Below, piece by piece: positions 35,431-44,785 of a stretch of DNA of 64,000 nt (position 1 is its first letter; each line of letters starts with the position of its first letter). A program made the translations under genes and the position numbers. A model generated the notes under the pieces. The model saw only the letters and a list, made by a program, of their open reading frames with translations, ran no database searches and was not told the DNA's origin. This DNA is from Alphaproteobacteria bacterium (GTDB lineage: Bacteria; Pseudomonadota; Alphaproteobacteria; Rhodobacterales; Rhodobacteraceae): assembly GCA_030431825.1 (NCBI GenBank), contig JAUIIJ010000011.1, forward strand, positions 1-64,000, read 5' to 3'.

Positions 35431-37167
35431 ATGCGCGCCTATGATCGTGAAGACCTGCAGTTTCAACTCTGGGAGGTCGCCGGCCTGTCCGACCTGCTGT
35501 CCGGCACCGATATCGACCGCGAGACGGTGAACGGCATACTGGATACGGCGGACCAGGTCGCAACCGAGCATTTTCTGCCGATTGGCCGCGACATCGACGA
35601 AACCGAACCCGCCTTTGTCGACGGGCGGGCGATTTTGCCCGAGGCGGTCAAGCCGGCGCTGGATGCCTATGTCGATGCCGGGTTCATCGCCGGGGCGTTT
35701 GCGCCGGAACATGGAGGGATGGGCCTGCCCGAAACCGTGCATCAGGCCGCTGCCTTTGTCCTCGCGGCATCGAACGTTTCGCTGTCGGGCTATGGCATGC
35801 TGACCGTCGGCGCGGGTCGGTTGATCCAGAGCTTCGGCACTGACGCGCAAAAACGGACATGGCTCGCCCCGATGATCGAAGGACGGTTCTTCGGCACCAT
35901 GTGCCTGAGCGAACCGCAAGCCGGGTCATCCCTGTCGGACATCACCACCCGCGCCGAACCGGTGGGCGACGGGCGCTATCGCATCACCGGGCGCAAGATG
36001 TGGATCTCGGGTGGCGATCACGACCTGAGCGAGAACATCGTTCACCTTGTCCTCGCCAAGATCCCCGGCGGCCCTGCGGGCGTTAAGGGCATCTCGTTAT
36101 TCATCGTGCCAAAACATGACATCGACGGCAGCGGCAACGACGTGACGCTGGCGGGCCTCAATCACAAGATGGGATACCGCGCGACCACCAACTGCGCGCT
36201 GAACTTCGGCGACAACGGTGCATGTCACGGCACGTTGCTGGGCGAGCCGCACAAGGGTCTGTCCTACATGTTCCAGATGATGAACGAAGCCCGCATAGGC
36301 GTCGGCATGGGGGCGACCGCGCTCGGCCAGGCCGGGTATCAGGCATCATTGACCTATGCACGCGAGCGCCCGCAAGGACGTGCCCCGGGCAGCAAGGACC
36401 CTGCGACGCCGCAGCTTGCGATCATCGGACATGCCGATGTGCGCCGGTTGCTGCTGGCACAGAAGGCCAATGTCGAACCCGCGCTGGCCCTTGCGCTGTT
36501 CTGCGCCACGCTGGTTGATCGGGAACGCCGGGGCGATACGGAGGTCGGCGCACTGCTCGGCATGTTGACGCCGATCGCGAAATCCTGGGCTTCGGAGTTT
36601 TGCCTTGAGGCCAACAAGCACGCGATCCAGGTTCTCGGCGGCGCGGGATATACGCGCGACTACCCGGTCGAGCGGTATTATCGCGACAATCGGCTGAACC
36701 CCATTCACGAGGGGACGCACAGCATTCAGGGGCTGGACCTGCTGGGCCGCAAGGTTCTGATTGATGGCGGCGTCGGCTTTGGCCACGTGATGGCCGCGAT
36801 CCGGGCGGATATAGGCAACGCCGCGGATGGCGAATTCGCCGAGCCGCTCGAACAGGCTGTCCGGCGGCTTGAAGAGGTAACGCAGCATCTGGCCGGATTG
36901 ATCGCCGCCGATCCGGAACCGGGTCTTGCCAATGCGACACTCTATCTCGATTTTTTCGGCCATGTGGTCATGGCGTGGATGTGGCTTCGGATCTCCACGG
37001 CGGCCGGGCGGGTCGCCGCACGCGAGGGCGACCGCGATTTCCTGCGCGGCAAACACCAGGCCGCGCGATATTTCTATCGGCGTGAGCTGGTCAGAACGCA
37101 GGGATGGACACAAACCCTGATGGCCAACGACGCCAGCGCCTATGACATGCGCGACAGTTGGTTCTGA
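35431..37167 (+). CDS. Long-form acyl-CoA dehydrogenase
   Basis: A 578-aa FAD flavoprotein, longer than the usual 380-400 aa because of a C-terminal helical extension from about 450. GTMCLSEPQAGSSLSDI marks the FAD/substrate region; NPIHEGTHSIQGLDLLGRK carries the probable catalytic Glu. The architecture matches the group that includes DmdC (3-methylmercaptopropionyl-CoA dehydrogenase), but I cannot tell the substrate. The ATG at 35431 has a GGAGA upstream. Stands alone, divergent from rnd and convergent with fliI. Confidence 0.88.
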   Translation: MRAYDREDLQFQLWEVAGLSDLLSGTDIDRETVNGILDTADQVATEHFLPIGRDIDETEPAFVDGRAILPEAVKPALDAYVDAGFIAGAFAPEHGGMGLPETVHQAAAFVLAASNVSLSGYGMLTVGAGRLIQSFGTDAQKRTWLAPMIEGRFFGTMCLSEPQAGSSLSDITTRAEPVGDGRYRITGRKMWISGGDHDLSENIVHLVLAKIPGGPAGVKGISLFIVPKHDIDGSGNDVTLAGLNHKMGYRATTNCALNFGDNGACHGTLLGEPHKGLSYMFQMMNEARIGVGMGATALGQAGYQASLTYARERPQGRAPGSKDPATPQLAIIGHADVRRLLLAQKANVEPALALALFCATLVDRERRGDTEVGALLGMLTPIAKSWASEFCLEANKHAIQVLGGAGYTRDYPVERYYRDNRLNPIHEGTHSIQGLDLLGRKVLIDGGVGFGHVMAAIRADIGNAADGEFAEPLEQAVRRLEEVTQHLAGLIAADPEPGLANATLYLDFFGHVVMAWMWLRISTAAGRVAAREGDRDFLRGKHQAARYFYRRELVRTQGWTQTLMANDASAYDMRDSWF

Positions 37168-37173
37168 GATTTT

Positions 37174-37206
37174 TCGGGTCTGGCCGGCAAATCCGGCGAG
37201 ACCCGA
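37174..37206. terminator. Strong hairpin between acyl-CoA dehydrogenase and fliI
   Basis: Outer arms TCGGGTCT (37174-37181) and AGACCCGA (37199-37206) enclose inner arms GCCGG (37183-37187) and CCGGC (37193-37197) with loop CAAAT. One G-G mismatch separates the two stems. It lies between convergent genes, 6 bases after the dehydrogenase stop, and is the likely shared terminator. Confidence 0.7.
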
Positions 37207-37248
37207 GCGCATGTGATGATCGGTGGCTGAGGCTCAACGCCGGACGCC

Positions 37249-38592
37249 TCACCGCGGGCGTGCGCCACCCGGGCCCTGGGCGCGACGCAGGATCAGGGTC
37301 AGCCGGTCGAAACTGTTGCGCACGTCTTCCGGTTCCGGGCGGGCAAAGAACGCATCCAGTTCCGGCCAGACCCTGACCGCCTGATCCAGCACCGGATCGG
37401 TGCCTTCGGAGTACAGCCCCGCCTTGATCATGACCTCGGATTGCTCATATGTGCCGAGCAGCTTGCGCACCTCGGTGATGATCTCGTTCTCGGCATCGCT
37501 CGCCGCATCCGGCAGACTGCGCGAAACCGACTTGCCGACATCGATCGCGGGGAATCGTCCGCGTTCGGCAATGTCGCGGCTCAGAACGACATGCCCGTCC
37601 AGAACGCCTCGCATGATATCCGCGATGGGCTCGTCCATGTCCGACCCGGCGACAAGCACGCTGAAGACGGCGGTGACATGCCCCTGCCCCAGGCGCCCCG
37701 GCCCGGCGCGTTCACACAGCGCAGTGATCAATGGCGTCACCGATGGAGGAAATCCGCGCAATGCCGGTGCCTCGCCCCCGGCCACCGCAATCTCGCGATG
37801 GGCTTCGGCAAATCGCGTCACCGAATCGGCCAGAAACAGAACATTCCGGCCCTGATCGCGAAAATGCTCGGCAATCGCCATCGCCGACCATGCGCACCGA
37901 CGTCGGGTCAGGGCCGATTGATCCGAGGTTGCGGCGACGACAACGGCGCGCTTCATGCCCTCGGGTCCAAGCACCCGGTCGACGAAATCGTTCACCTCGC
38001 GCCCCCGTTCACCGATCAGCGCGATCACAACGATGTCGCTGGTCATGTGGCGCGCAAGTTGCGCAAGCAGGGTCGATTTCCCCACACCGGATCCGGCGAA
38101 CAGGCCGACCCGCTGCCCCTCGACAAGCGGCAACATGGTGTTCAGCACCGACAGCCCGGTTCCGACCCGCGCCCCCAATGGCATGCGTTCGACCGCCGGC
38201 GGCGGCGCGGCCATGATATCGCGCAGCTCATCGCCGCGCAGGATCGGCTTGCCGTCGAGCGACGCGCCATAGGGATCGACAACGCGGCCGATCCAGTGAT
38301 CCCCCGGCGCGAAACCTGGCATCGGGTGCAGCAGCGCGCGATCGCCAATCGCCACCCCGTCCGCCGCACCGTCCGGCAGCATGTGAACAATGCCCTGATC
38401 GATCTGAAGCACCTCTCCGGCGAGTTGCGGCCCCGAGCCCCTGCGCAGCACCAGATGATCGCCGATATGGGCCTCTTGCGCGATTCCCGCGATCTGCACC
38501 GCGCCGCCCCGGACGCCGACAACCCGGCCGACAGGACGCGCGAGTTCGGCATCGGCAAAGGCCTCGCCCAGCAATTTCAGGTCAATTGTCAC
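37249..38592 (-). CDS. fliI: Flagellar export ATPase FliI
   Basis: A 447-aa F1-beta-like ATPase of the flagellar type III export gate. Walker A is FAGSGVGKSTL, with IALIGERGREVNDFVD and the Walker B-like ALRGFPPSVTPLI region after it. It energises unfolding and export of rod, hook and filament proteins in the cytoplasm. Transcribed away from the flgB operon across an 88-bp gap. Complete. Confidence 0.95.
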   Translation of the reverse strand: MTIDLKLLGEAFADAELARPVGRVVGVRGGAVQIAGIAQEAHIGDHLVLRRGSGPQLAGEVLQIDQGIVHMLPDGAADGVAIGDRALLHPMPGFAPGDHWIGRVVDPYGASLDGKPILRGDELRDIMAAPPPAVERMPLGARVGTGLSVLNTMLPLVEGQRVGLFAGSGVGKSTLLAQLARHMTSDIVVIALIGERGREVNDFVDRVLGPEGMKRAVVVAATSDQSALTRRRCAWSAMAIAEHFRDQGRNVLFLADSVTRFAEAHREIAVAGGEAPALRGFPPSVTPLITALCERAGPGRLGQGHVTAVFSVLVAGSDMDEPIADIMRGVLDGHVVLSRDIAERGRFPAIDVGKSVSRSLPDAASDAENEIITEVRKLLGTYEQSEVMIKAGLYSEGTDPVLDQAVRVWPELDAFFARPEPEDVRNSFDRLTLILRRAQGPGGARPR

Positions 38593-38642
38593 GTCGCGGT
38601 CTCCTTTTGTTCACCGACAACGCTTTCTTAAAGGAATCAGGG

Positions 38643-38657
38643 TTAAGCCTTGATTGA
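38643..38657. promoter_or_regulatory. Possible CtrA half-consensus site, fliI/flgB divergent promoter
   Basis: TTAA-N7-TTGA at 38643-38657 matches seven of eight bases of the CtrA box TTAA-N7-TTAA. It lies 23 bases before the flgB start in the divergent fliI/flgB gap. CtrA controls flagellar genes in many roseobacters; binding here is a hypothesis. Confidence 0.3.
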
Positions 38658-38680
38658 AATTGATCGAGGGAGAAGCCCCG

Positions 38681-39064
38681 ATGTTCCAAGAGTTGAACGT
38701 CTTTAAAGCTGCGCACGCCATGGCAAGACATGCCGGAGAACGTCAGGCGCTGGTGGCGCAGAACATCGCCAACGCCGATACGCCCGGATACAAGGCGCGC
38801 GACATGCAGAGCTTTGCGCAGGTCTTTGACGGCGATGCGGCAGGCGGGATGCGGGCCAGCCGTGCGGGACACCTGAATGCACCGGATGGCACCGGCGGAC
38901 GGCCCGGCTTCGAAAGCGATTCGCCGACCGACCCCAACGGCAACTCGGTCTCGGTCGAACTGGAACTGATGAAGGGCGTCGAAATCAAGCGCGAGCACGA
39001 TCGTGCGCTTGCCATCTACAAATCCGCCCTCTCGGTGCTGCGCACCAGCCTTGGCCGCGCGTAA
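38681..39064 (+). CDS. flgB: Flagellar proximal rod protein FlgB
   Basis: A 127-aa rod protein. GAGGGAGAA precedes the ATG at 38681 and the protein begins MFQELNVFKAAHAMARHAGERQ. The rod signature is QNIANADTPGYKARDM near residue 26. Exported by the flagellar apparatus without a signal peptide; forms the proximal rod. First gene of a plus-strand run to fliL2. Confidence 0.94.
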   Translation: MFQELNVFKAAHAMARHAGERQALVAQNIANADTPGYKARDMQSFAQVFDGDAAGGMRASRAGHLNAPDGTGGRPGFESDSPTDPNGNSVSVELELMKGVEIKREHDRALAIYKSALSVLRTSLGRA

Positions 39065-39077
39065 GGAGGGTTGACGA

Positions 39078-39467
39078 ATGAGCGAGTTTTCCAATGCCCT
39101 GTCGGTTTCGGCCCACGCCCTCAAGGCTCAGGCGACCCGGCTGCGCCATGTGTCCGAGAACATTTCCAATGCCGACACCCCCGGCTATCGCCGCAAAGCG
39201 GTCGCCTTTGAAACGACCCGCGGCCCGGACAACACCGAATTGCTGACCGTAGGGCGCGTCCAGCTGGATAAATCCGAGTTGGAGCAGATATTCGATCCAG
39301 CCCATCCGATGGCCGACGATACCGGCCATTACCAGGGCTCGAATGTCGACCTGATGCTCGAGATCGCAGACGCCCGCGAGGCGCAGCGAAGCTACGAAGC
39401 CAATCTCAAAATGTTTGATCAGACCCGGCAGATGTCCGCCGGCCTGATGGATTTGTTGCGCAAGTAA
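39078..39467 (+). CDS. flgC: Flagellar proximal rod protein FlgC
   Basis: A 129-aa rod protein with the conserved NISNADTPGYRRKAV near residue 28 and the C-terminal EAQRSYEANLKMFDQTRQM helix typical of axial proteins. Follows flgB by 13 bases with AAGGAGG in the gap. Confidence 0.95.
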   Translation: MSEFSNALSVSAHALKAQATRLRHVSENISNADTPGYRRKAVAFETTRGPDNTELLTVGRVQLDKSELEQIFDPAHPMADDTGHYQGSNVDLMLEIADAREAQRSYEANLKMFDQTRQMSAGLMDLLRK

Positions 39468-39479
39468 AGGAGTTCCAGA

Positions 39480-39767
39480 ATGGATATTCGCAGCCTGTCA
39501 GCCGTACAGAATTATGGTGCCGCGCGCCCCGCGACCCAGCCCGATCCCGAAGGCGGCGCCGGGGCGCAATTGAAATCCGCGTTCCAGGATTTCGCGGCAA
39601 CGATGCAGAAGGGCGAAACCACCGCCATGGCATCGATGGCGGGCGACGCCGACCCCCATGCGCTGGTCCAGGCGCTGGCGCAGACGGAACTGGCGGTGGA
39701 AACCGCGATCACCGTGCGCAACAAGGTGGTCGAGGCCTATCAGGAAATCCTGAGGATGCCCGTCTGA
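39480..39767 (+). CDS. fliE: Flagellar hook-basal body protein FliE
   Basis: A 95-aa MS-ring/rod junction protein. The C-terminal half (ALVQALAQTELAVETAITVRNKVVEAYQEILRMPV) matches FliE. It joins the MS ring to the FlgB rod. 12 bases after flgC with AAAGGAG, and directly before fliQ. Confidence 0.93.
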   Translation: MDIRSLSAVQNYGAARPATQPDPEGGAGAQLKSAFQDFAATMQKGETTAMASMAGDADPHALVQALAQTELAVETAITVRNKVVEAYQEILRMPV

Positions 39768-39768
39768 T

Positions 39769-40041
39769 ATGCTGAGCGAGGGCGTCTTTTACGACACGTT
39801 GCGGCAGGGATTGTGGATCGCCGTCACGATTTCGATTCCGATCCTCACCGTGGCACTTGTCACCGGATTGGCCATCGGCCTGTTTCAGGCGCTGACATCG
39901 ATCCAGGAAATGACGCTGACCTTCGTGCCCAAGCTCGCGGCCATCGTCGTCGTGTTCTGGCTCTCGATGGGCTTCATGACCCAGACCCTCGTGTCGTTTT
40001 TCGACGGACAGATCATTCCGCTGATTATTGGAGGTAGCTGA
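39769..40041 (+). CDS. fliQ: Flagellar export gate protein FliQ
   Basis: A 90-aa membrane protein with two hydrophobic helices (LWIAVTISIPILTVALVTGLAIGLFQALTSIQEMTL and a second near 50-75), the SpaQ/FliQ pattern of the export gate in the MS-ring centre. One base separates it from fliE, and it touches flgF (1-base overlap). Confidence 0.94.
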   Translation: MLSEGVFYDTLRQGLWIAVTISIPILTVALVTGLAIGLFQALTSIQEMTLTFVPKLAAIVVVFWLSMGFMTQTLVSFFDGQIIPLIIGGS

Positions 40042-40754
40042 TGGAAGCCGCCGGATACGTAACCCTTTCCCGTCAATCCGGGTTGATGAGCGAGATGCGG
40101 ATCATCGCCAACAACATCGCCAACGCCGCGACCAGCGGCTATCGGCAGGAGGGATTGATCTTTTCCGAATACGTTCAGGCCCGCGAGGATCAGTCTTCGT
40201 TGTCGATGAGCCGCGCGCGCATTCGCAACACCTCGCATGAACAGGGTCCTCTGACCCAGACCAATGGCAGCTTCGATTTCGCCATCGAGGGCGACGGCTT
40301 CTTTCTGATCGAAACCCCGGCGGGCGAGCGTTTGACCCGCGCGGGCAGCTTTTCCCCGAATGCGGATGGCGACCTGGTGACGATGGACGGTTACCGGGTG
40401 CTCGATGCCGGGGGCGCTCCGGTCTTCATCCCGCCGGATGCCAAGGGAATAAGCGTCGCCGCCGACGGCACGCTGAGCGCCGATGGCCGCCTGCTGGGCG
40501 AAATCGGGCTGGTGCAACCCACGAACCCAACGGGGCTGATGCGCGAGGACGGCGTCCGCTTTCGTGCCGAGGGCGGGGTCGAGCCGGCAGGGAACGCCAG
40601 CATCCTTCAGGGATTCGTCGAGGGTTCGAATGTCAATCCGATCCTGCAGGTATCGCGCATGATCGAAGTCCAGCGCGCCTATGAAATGGGGCAGAGCTTT
40701 CTGGAAACCGAAGACCAGCGCATCCGCAACGCGGTCAAGACGCTGATCAAGTGA
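40041..40754 (+). CDS. flgF: Flagellar distal rod protein FlgF
   Basis: A 237-aa rod protein of the FlgF/FlgG family. It has NNIANAATSGYRQEG near the N-terminus, FAIEGDGFFLIETPAGERLTRAGSFSPN in the middle and the axial C-terminus VSRMIEVQRAYEMGQ. Lies before flgG; FlgF is chosen over FlgG because it is shorter and precedes a clear FlgG. Confidence 0.92.
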   Translation: MEAAGYVTLSRQSGLMSEMRIIANNIANAATSGYRQEGLIFSEYVQAREDQSSLSMSRARIRNTSHEQGPLTQTNGSFDFAIEGDGFFLIETPAGERLTRAGSFSPNADGDLVTMDGYRVLDAGGAPVFIPPDAKGISVAADGTLSADGRLLGEIGLVQPTNPTGLMREDGVRFRAEGGVEPAGNASILQGFVEGSNVNPILQVSRMIEVQRAYEMGQSFLETEDQRIRNAVKTLIK

Positions 40755-40774
40755 ACTGAACAAAGGAGAGCCTC

Positions 40775-41560
40775 ATGCGGGCCTTGAAGATCGCAGCCAC
40801 CGGAATGAGCGCGCAGCAACTGCGTGTCGAAACGATTTCCAACAATCTCGCCAACATGAACACGACCGGGTACAATGCCCGCCGCGCCGAGTTTTCCGAC
40901 CTGCATTACCAACAGGTGTCGCGTGCCGGAACCGTGAACGCGTCGGATGGGACAGTGTTGCCAACCGGCATTCAGCTTGGCCTTGGCGTTCGTCCAAGCT
41001 CGGTCACCGTGCATCTTGCGCAGGGCGCGCTCGAAGCGACCGGCAATGATCTGGACGTCGCGATCGAAGGCAAGGGCTATCTCGAACTGACGCTGCCCAA
41101 CGGCAATTCCGCCTACACGCGGGACGGCAGCCTGAAGCGTTCCGCCGAGGGCGTGATCGTGACCTCCGACGGGCATGCGGTCGCCCCGGAAATTGTCATC
41201 CCGACGGATGCCCGAAGCGTGTCGATCAACGCGGCGGGCGAGGTCTATGCCTATTTCGACGATTCCGCGGAAGGACAGTTGCTGGGCCAGTTGTCCATAG
41301 CGGGATTCACGAACGCCAAGGGGCTGGAAGCGATCGGCAGCAACCTCTTTCTGGAAACCGAGGCATCCGGCCCCGCGCTGGTGTCAACGCCGGGCGAAGA
41401 CGGGCTCGGAACGCTGCGACAGGGCTATCTCGAAGCCAGTTCCGTCGACGCGGTGCGCGAGGTCACCGAACTGATCGAGGCGCAGCGGGGCTATGAAATG
41501 AACGCCAAGGTCATCTCTGCAGCCGATCAGATGATGGGCGCGACGACCCAGGTGCGATGA
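40775..41560 (+). CDS. flgG: Flagellar distal rod protein FlgG
   Basis: A 261-aa distal rod protein. Conserved segments: NNLANMNTTGYNARRAEF, DVAIEGKGYLELTLPNG and the C-terminal EVTELIEAQRGYEMNAKVI. AAAGGAG precedes the ATG. Length is standard for FlgG. Its stop overlaps the flgA start. Confidence 0.96.
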   Translation: MRALKIAATGMSAQQLRVETISNNLANMNTTGYNARRAEFSDLHYQQVSRAGTVNASDGTVLPTGIQLGLGVRPSSVTVHLAQGALEATGNDLDVAIEGKGYLELTLPNGNSAYTRDGSLKRSAEGVIVTSDGHAVAPEIVIPTDARSVSINAAGEVYAYFDDSAEGQLLGQLSIAGFTNAKGLEAIGSNLFLETEASGPALVSTPGEDGLGTLRQGYLEASSVDAVREVTELIEAQRGYEMNAKVISAADQMMGATTQVR

Positions 41561-41976
41561 TGAAACGGCTGATCCTCGCCATCCTGATGCTGTCGGCACC
41601 CGATCTCGGGGCCGAAATCCTGGTGCCCGTCCGCACCATCCGGGCCAAGGAAATCATCGGCGCGGCGGATTTTGTCGTCAAGGATGCCTCGGTAGCCGGG
41701 GCGCTGACCGAACCGCACGAGTTGATCGGCCAGGAAGCACGCGTGGCGCTCTATCCCGGCCGCCCGGTGCGCCCCCGCGATGTCGGTCCGCCCGCCATCG
41801 TCAGCCGCAACGATATCGTGAGCCTTGTTTTCGTCCAGGGTCCGCTGCGCATCGTGACCGAAGGACGCTCGCTTGGACGTGGCGCCGTGGGAGAAACCAT
41901 CCGGGCGATGAACCTGTCATCGCGCACAACAGTGACCGGTCGCATTCAGAGCGACGGCAGCATCGAGGTATATTGA
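41557..41976 (+). CDS. flgA: P-ring assembly chaperone FlgA
   Basis: A 139-aa secreted protein with a signal peptide (LILAILMLSAPDLGA) and a SAF-like domain (VPVRTIRAKEIIGAADF, LYPGRPVRPRDVG, TVTGRIQSDGSIEVY). Shorter than enterobacterial FlgA, as usual in alphaproteobacteria. It assists assembly of the FlgI P ring in the periplasm; flgI is not in the window. ATGs at 41557 and 41560 both possible. Confidence 0.92.
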   Translation: MMKRLILAILMLSAPDLGAEILVPVRTIRAKEIIGAADFVVKDASVAGALTEPHELIGQEARVALYPGRPVRPRDVGPPAIVSRNDIVSLVFVQGPLRIVTEGRSLGRGAVGETIRAMNLSSRTTVTGRIQSDGSIEVY

Positions 41977-42716
41977 TGAAACGAACCAGACTCGCCGGGC
42001 TGCTTGCCTGTTCCGGACTGACCCTCGCATCCGCTTGCGGGCGTATCGACCACCTTGGCAAGCCGCCCTCGTTTTCCGAAAATACCGAAACCACGGAACA
42101 TGTTGCGATGTTGATGCCGGGGCTGCCGCTCCAGACCCAGCCGCACCGCACGGTCGACCAGTCCTCGCTCTGGAGCGCCACACCGCAGTCGCTGCTCGGT
42201 GACCGGCGGGCGGTGCGCAAGGGAGATATCCTGACCGTGGTCATCGAAATCGACGAAAAGGCCGAGATCAGCAACGACACCGCCCGGTCACGCAGCGGCG
42301 AGGAAACGATGAAGGTGCCGAATCTTCTTGGGCTTCCCCAGCGTCTGGACGAAAAGCTGCCCGAAGGTGCGTCCATGGCCGACGCGGTCGGGCTGGGCTC
42401 GACCAGCGCGACACAGGGCAAGGGCTCGGTCAAACGAAAGGAAAAGCTGACGCTGCGCGTGGCCGCAACCATCACCGATGTCCTGCCCAATGGCGTTCTC
42501 GCGATTTCCGGGTCTCAGGAATTGCGTGTGAATTTCGAACTGCGCGAGTTGCTCGTGACCGGGTATGTGCGGCCGCAGGATATCTCGCGCCAGAACGAGA
42601 TCACCTACGACAAGATCGCGTCGGCCCGCGTGTCCTATGGCGGTCGCGGACAGATAACCGACGTTCAGCAGCCGCGCTACGGGCAGCAAATCCTGGACAC
42701 GGTCCTGCCGTTCTGA
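41976..42716 (+). CDS. flgH: Flagellar L-ring lipoprotein FlgH
   Basis: A 246-aa outer-membrane lipoprotein from the ATG at 41976, which overlaps the flgA stop; the open frame includes a TTG one codon earlier. The signal peptide ends at C21 (TLASAC), the likely lipidated residue. The body has GDILTVVIEIDEKAEISND, a VAATITDVLPNGVLAISGSQE stretch and the FlgH C-terminus QQPRYGQQILDTVLPF. Forms the L ring that lets the rod pass the outer membrane. Confidence 0.94.
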   Translation: MKRTRLAGLLACSGLTLASACGRIDHLGKPPSFSENTETTEHVAMLMPGLPLQTQPHRTVDQSSLWSATPQSLLGDRRAVRKGDILTVVIEIDEKAEISNDTARSRSGEETMKVPNLLGLPQRLDEKLPEGASMADAVGLGSTSATQGKGSVKRKEKLTLRVAATITDVLPNGVLAISGSQELRVNFELRELLVTGYVRPQDISRQNEITYDKIASARVSYGGRGQITDVQQPRYGQQILDTVLPF

Positions 42717-42729
42717 AGAGAAAGACGCG

Positions 42730-43197
42730 ATGCTCAAGTTCCTTCCCCTGCTGCTCCTGCTTGTCGGTGCCGGCGCCGGAATCGCCGCGGGTCATTTCAT
42801 GGCGCCAAAAGCCGGGCATGACGATGCCGAGACGGAAAACGCGCACCCGAAGCCAGACAAGGAGGCCAGCGACGCGACCGAGTTCGTCAAGCTGAACAAC
42901 CAGTTCGTGGTGCCCATCGTGCAATCCGACCGGGTCGCGTCGCTTGTTGTCATGTCGCTCAGCCTCGAAACCCGGACCGGCACCCGCGAGCGGGTGTTCG
43001 AACGCGAACCCAAGCTGCGCGACATGTTCCTGCGCGTGCTGTTCGATCATGCGAACATGGGCGGTTTTGACGGGGCTTTCACCCGGCCCGGAAAGCTCGA
43101 CGTATTGCGGCAATCTCTCGCGGACGTTGCCCGCAAGGAACTGGGCGAAGATGTGTCAGGCGTGCTGATCACCGAAATCGCGCGGCAGGACAACTGA
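42730..43197 (+). CDS. FliL-family protein, second copy
   Basis: A 155-aa protein with an N-terminal membrane anchor (LPLLLLLVGAGAGIAAGHFM), a charged linker, then a FliL-like domain (QFVVPIVQSDRVASLVVMSLSLET, LRDMFLRVLFDHANMGGFDG, LREL-type C-terminus). A clearer FliL lies at 52688-53179. Two FliL-like genes in one flagellar cluster suggest different roles near the stator. Last gene of the plus-strand run; converges with the FliJ-like gene. Confidence 0.78.
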   Translation: MLKFLPLLLLLVGAGAGIAAGHFMAPKAGHDDAETENAHPKPDKEASDATEFVKLNNQFVVPIVQSDRVASLVVMSLSLETRTGTRERVFEREPKLRDMFLRVLFDHANMGGFDGAFTRPGKLDVLRQSLADVARKELGEDVSGVLITEIARQDN

Positions 43198-43286
43198 GCC
43201 CCGCCAGACGCCGCACCGGCAAGCAGCGCCGACACCTTCCGAACCGGCCTCACCCCCGATCGGACGAGGGCATGTCGGCGCCGACC

Positions 43287-43697
43287 TCAGCCGCTACCGT
43301 GATCCTGCAGCAACCGCTCAAGCTGAGCCTTGCGCCGTTCGGCGCGGTGGTCAGCCACCGCCTTGCCCTGCATCTGCTGCACGGCATTGCGCCGCCCGAA
43401 GGCCTCGCGCACGCGATCCATCAGCACCGACTTGCGGGCAAGAACCTGCGACAATTCGATATTGAGCTGCTTGCGGCTGCGCTCGAGCCAGGCCTGCCAG
43501 AGCAGGTCGGCACCGATGGTTTGCATCGGCATGTCGCCGGCCAGCGCCGCACGTTCGCTGTCGGCCTGTTCCCTGAGTTGGGCAAGCGCGCCGCGTATCC
43601 GCGCCTCTTCCTGCAATACTGTCTGTACCTTGCGATACTCCGCAAGGTACATCGCTTCGGTGACCCGCGACATCTGTGCAAGCTTGTCCCGTTTCAT
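43287..43697 (-). CDS. FliJ-like coiled-coil protein of flagellar export
   Basis: A 136-aa, strongly helical, charged protein (QVLARKSVLMDRVREAFGRRNAVQQMQGK) starting at the ATG at 43697, which overlaps the flhB stop. Size, coiled-coil pattern and place beside flhB suggest a FliJ-like export chaperone or stalk, but sequence conservation in FliJ is too low to be sure. Last gene of a long minus-strand operon. Confidence 0.55.
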   Translation of the reverse strand: MKRDKLAQMSRVTEAMYLAEYRKVQTVLQEEARIRGALAQLREQADSERAALAGDMPMQTIGADLLWQAWLERSRKQLNIELSQVLARKSVLMDRVREAFGRRNAVQQMQGKAVADHRAERRKAQLERLLQDHGSG

Positions 43698-44785
43698 CCA
43701 ATCCCTCCCCGCGCGCGCTGGCGCATCTGCTCGGCAAACCGGATGGCCGCCGCAACGGCCATGTAATGCTCCTCGGGGATTTCCTGCCCCAGGTCGACGG
43801 TCGCATGCAGCGCACGCGCTGTCGGGGGATCCGAATGGATCGGCACGCTCGATGCCTGCGCGGTTTCCCGGATTCGCGCCGCGACCTCGTCCACGCCCTT
43901 GGCCACACATACCGGCGCGGCGCCGGGCTTGCGGCTCCACTTGAGAGCAACCGCGTAATGCGTCGGGTTGACGATCACCACATCCGCCGTCGGGACATCC
44001 GACATCATCCGGTTCATGGCGATTTCCTGACCGCGCTGGCGACGTTGTTGCTTCATGTGCGGATCGCCTTCGGCCTCTTTGGATTCATCGGTGATTTCCT
44101 TGCGCGACATCATGTTCTTGCGCAGGTGCTCCTTGTGCTGCCACACCGCGTCGATCCCGCCGATCGCGGTGGCGATGACCAGAACCAGGAACAGGAATTC
44201 GACGCAGAGTCGCAAAAGCTGCGCCACCGCGATCATCGCGCTTGTGCCGGTGATCGCGACGATATCGGTCAGCCGCCAGTCGAGGAAAAAGCCAAGGCAG
44301 ACCGAATAGAGCACCAGCTTGCAGAAGCTCTTGCAGAACTCGAAGAGACCGGACCGGCCGAACTTGTTCTTTGCGTTCGAGATGACCGAAATGCGCGATA
44401 GTTTGGGCTTGATGCGCGTCGGTGCCACCACGAAGGCGCGCTGTGCCAGAACCGCCAGAAGCACAAGCAACGCTGGGATCAGGAACCAGGGCGTCAGCGC
44501 CTTGCCCAGCGTGAGCAACAATCCACCTGCGGGGGCGCTGGCAGGCCCCTGCAGCATCAGCGCCCCGAGGCGATCCGGCTGATCCAGCAATACCATCAAG
44601 GTCGAACCAAGCGTGTGCAGCGATCCGGCCCCCACCGCCATCGCCGTCAGCAGCAGGCCCGCATATGACGCGGCCACCAGCAGATCGTTGGATTTTGCGA
44701 CCTCGCCTTTCTCCCGTGCTTTCTGAAGCTTTTGAGGCGTTGCCTCGTGTGACTTCTCCGACTCGTCCTGCTGCGCGCCGCTCAT
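43694..44785 (-). CDS. flhB: Flagellar export switch protein FlhB
   Basis: A 363-aa export-gate protein. Four hydrophobic segments are followed by the cytoplasmic domain with the self-cleaving site NPTH in VIVNPTHYAVALKW, which switches export from rod/hook to filament proteins. The start is MSGAQQDESEKSHEATPQKLQKAREKG at 44785, overlapping the fliR stop (ATGA). Complete. Confidence 0.95.
   Translation of the reverse strand: MSGAQQDESEKSHEATPQKLQKAREKGEVAKSNDLLVAASYAGLLLTAMAVGAGSLHTLGSTLMVLLDQPDRLGALMLQGPASAPAGGLLLTLGKALTPWFLIPALLVLLAVLAQRAFVVAPTRIKPKLSRISVISNAKNKFGRSGLFEFCKSFCKLVLYSVCLGFFLDWRLTDIVAITGTSAMIAVAQLLRLCVEFLFLVLVIATAIGGIDAVWQHKEHLRKNMMSRKEITDESKEAEGDPHMKQQRRQRGQEIAMNRMMSDVPTADVVIVNPTHYAVALKWSRKPGAAPVCVAKGVDEVAARIRETAQASSVPIHSDPPTARALHATVDLGQEIPEEHYMAVAAAIRFAEQMRQRARGGIG

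Noticed and set aside
43274..43285. Palindrome GTCGGCGCCGAC between fliL2 and the FliJ-like gene
   Set aside because: A 12-base palindrome of G and C is expected by chance in this composition and it forms no useful hairpin loop; kept out of the feature list.
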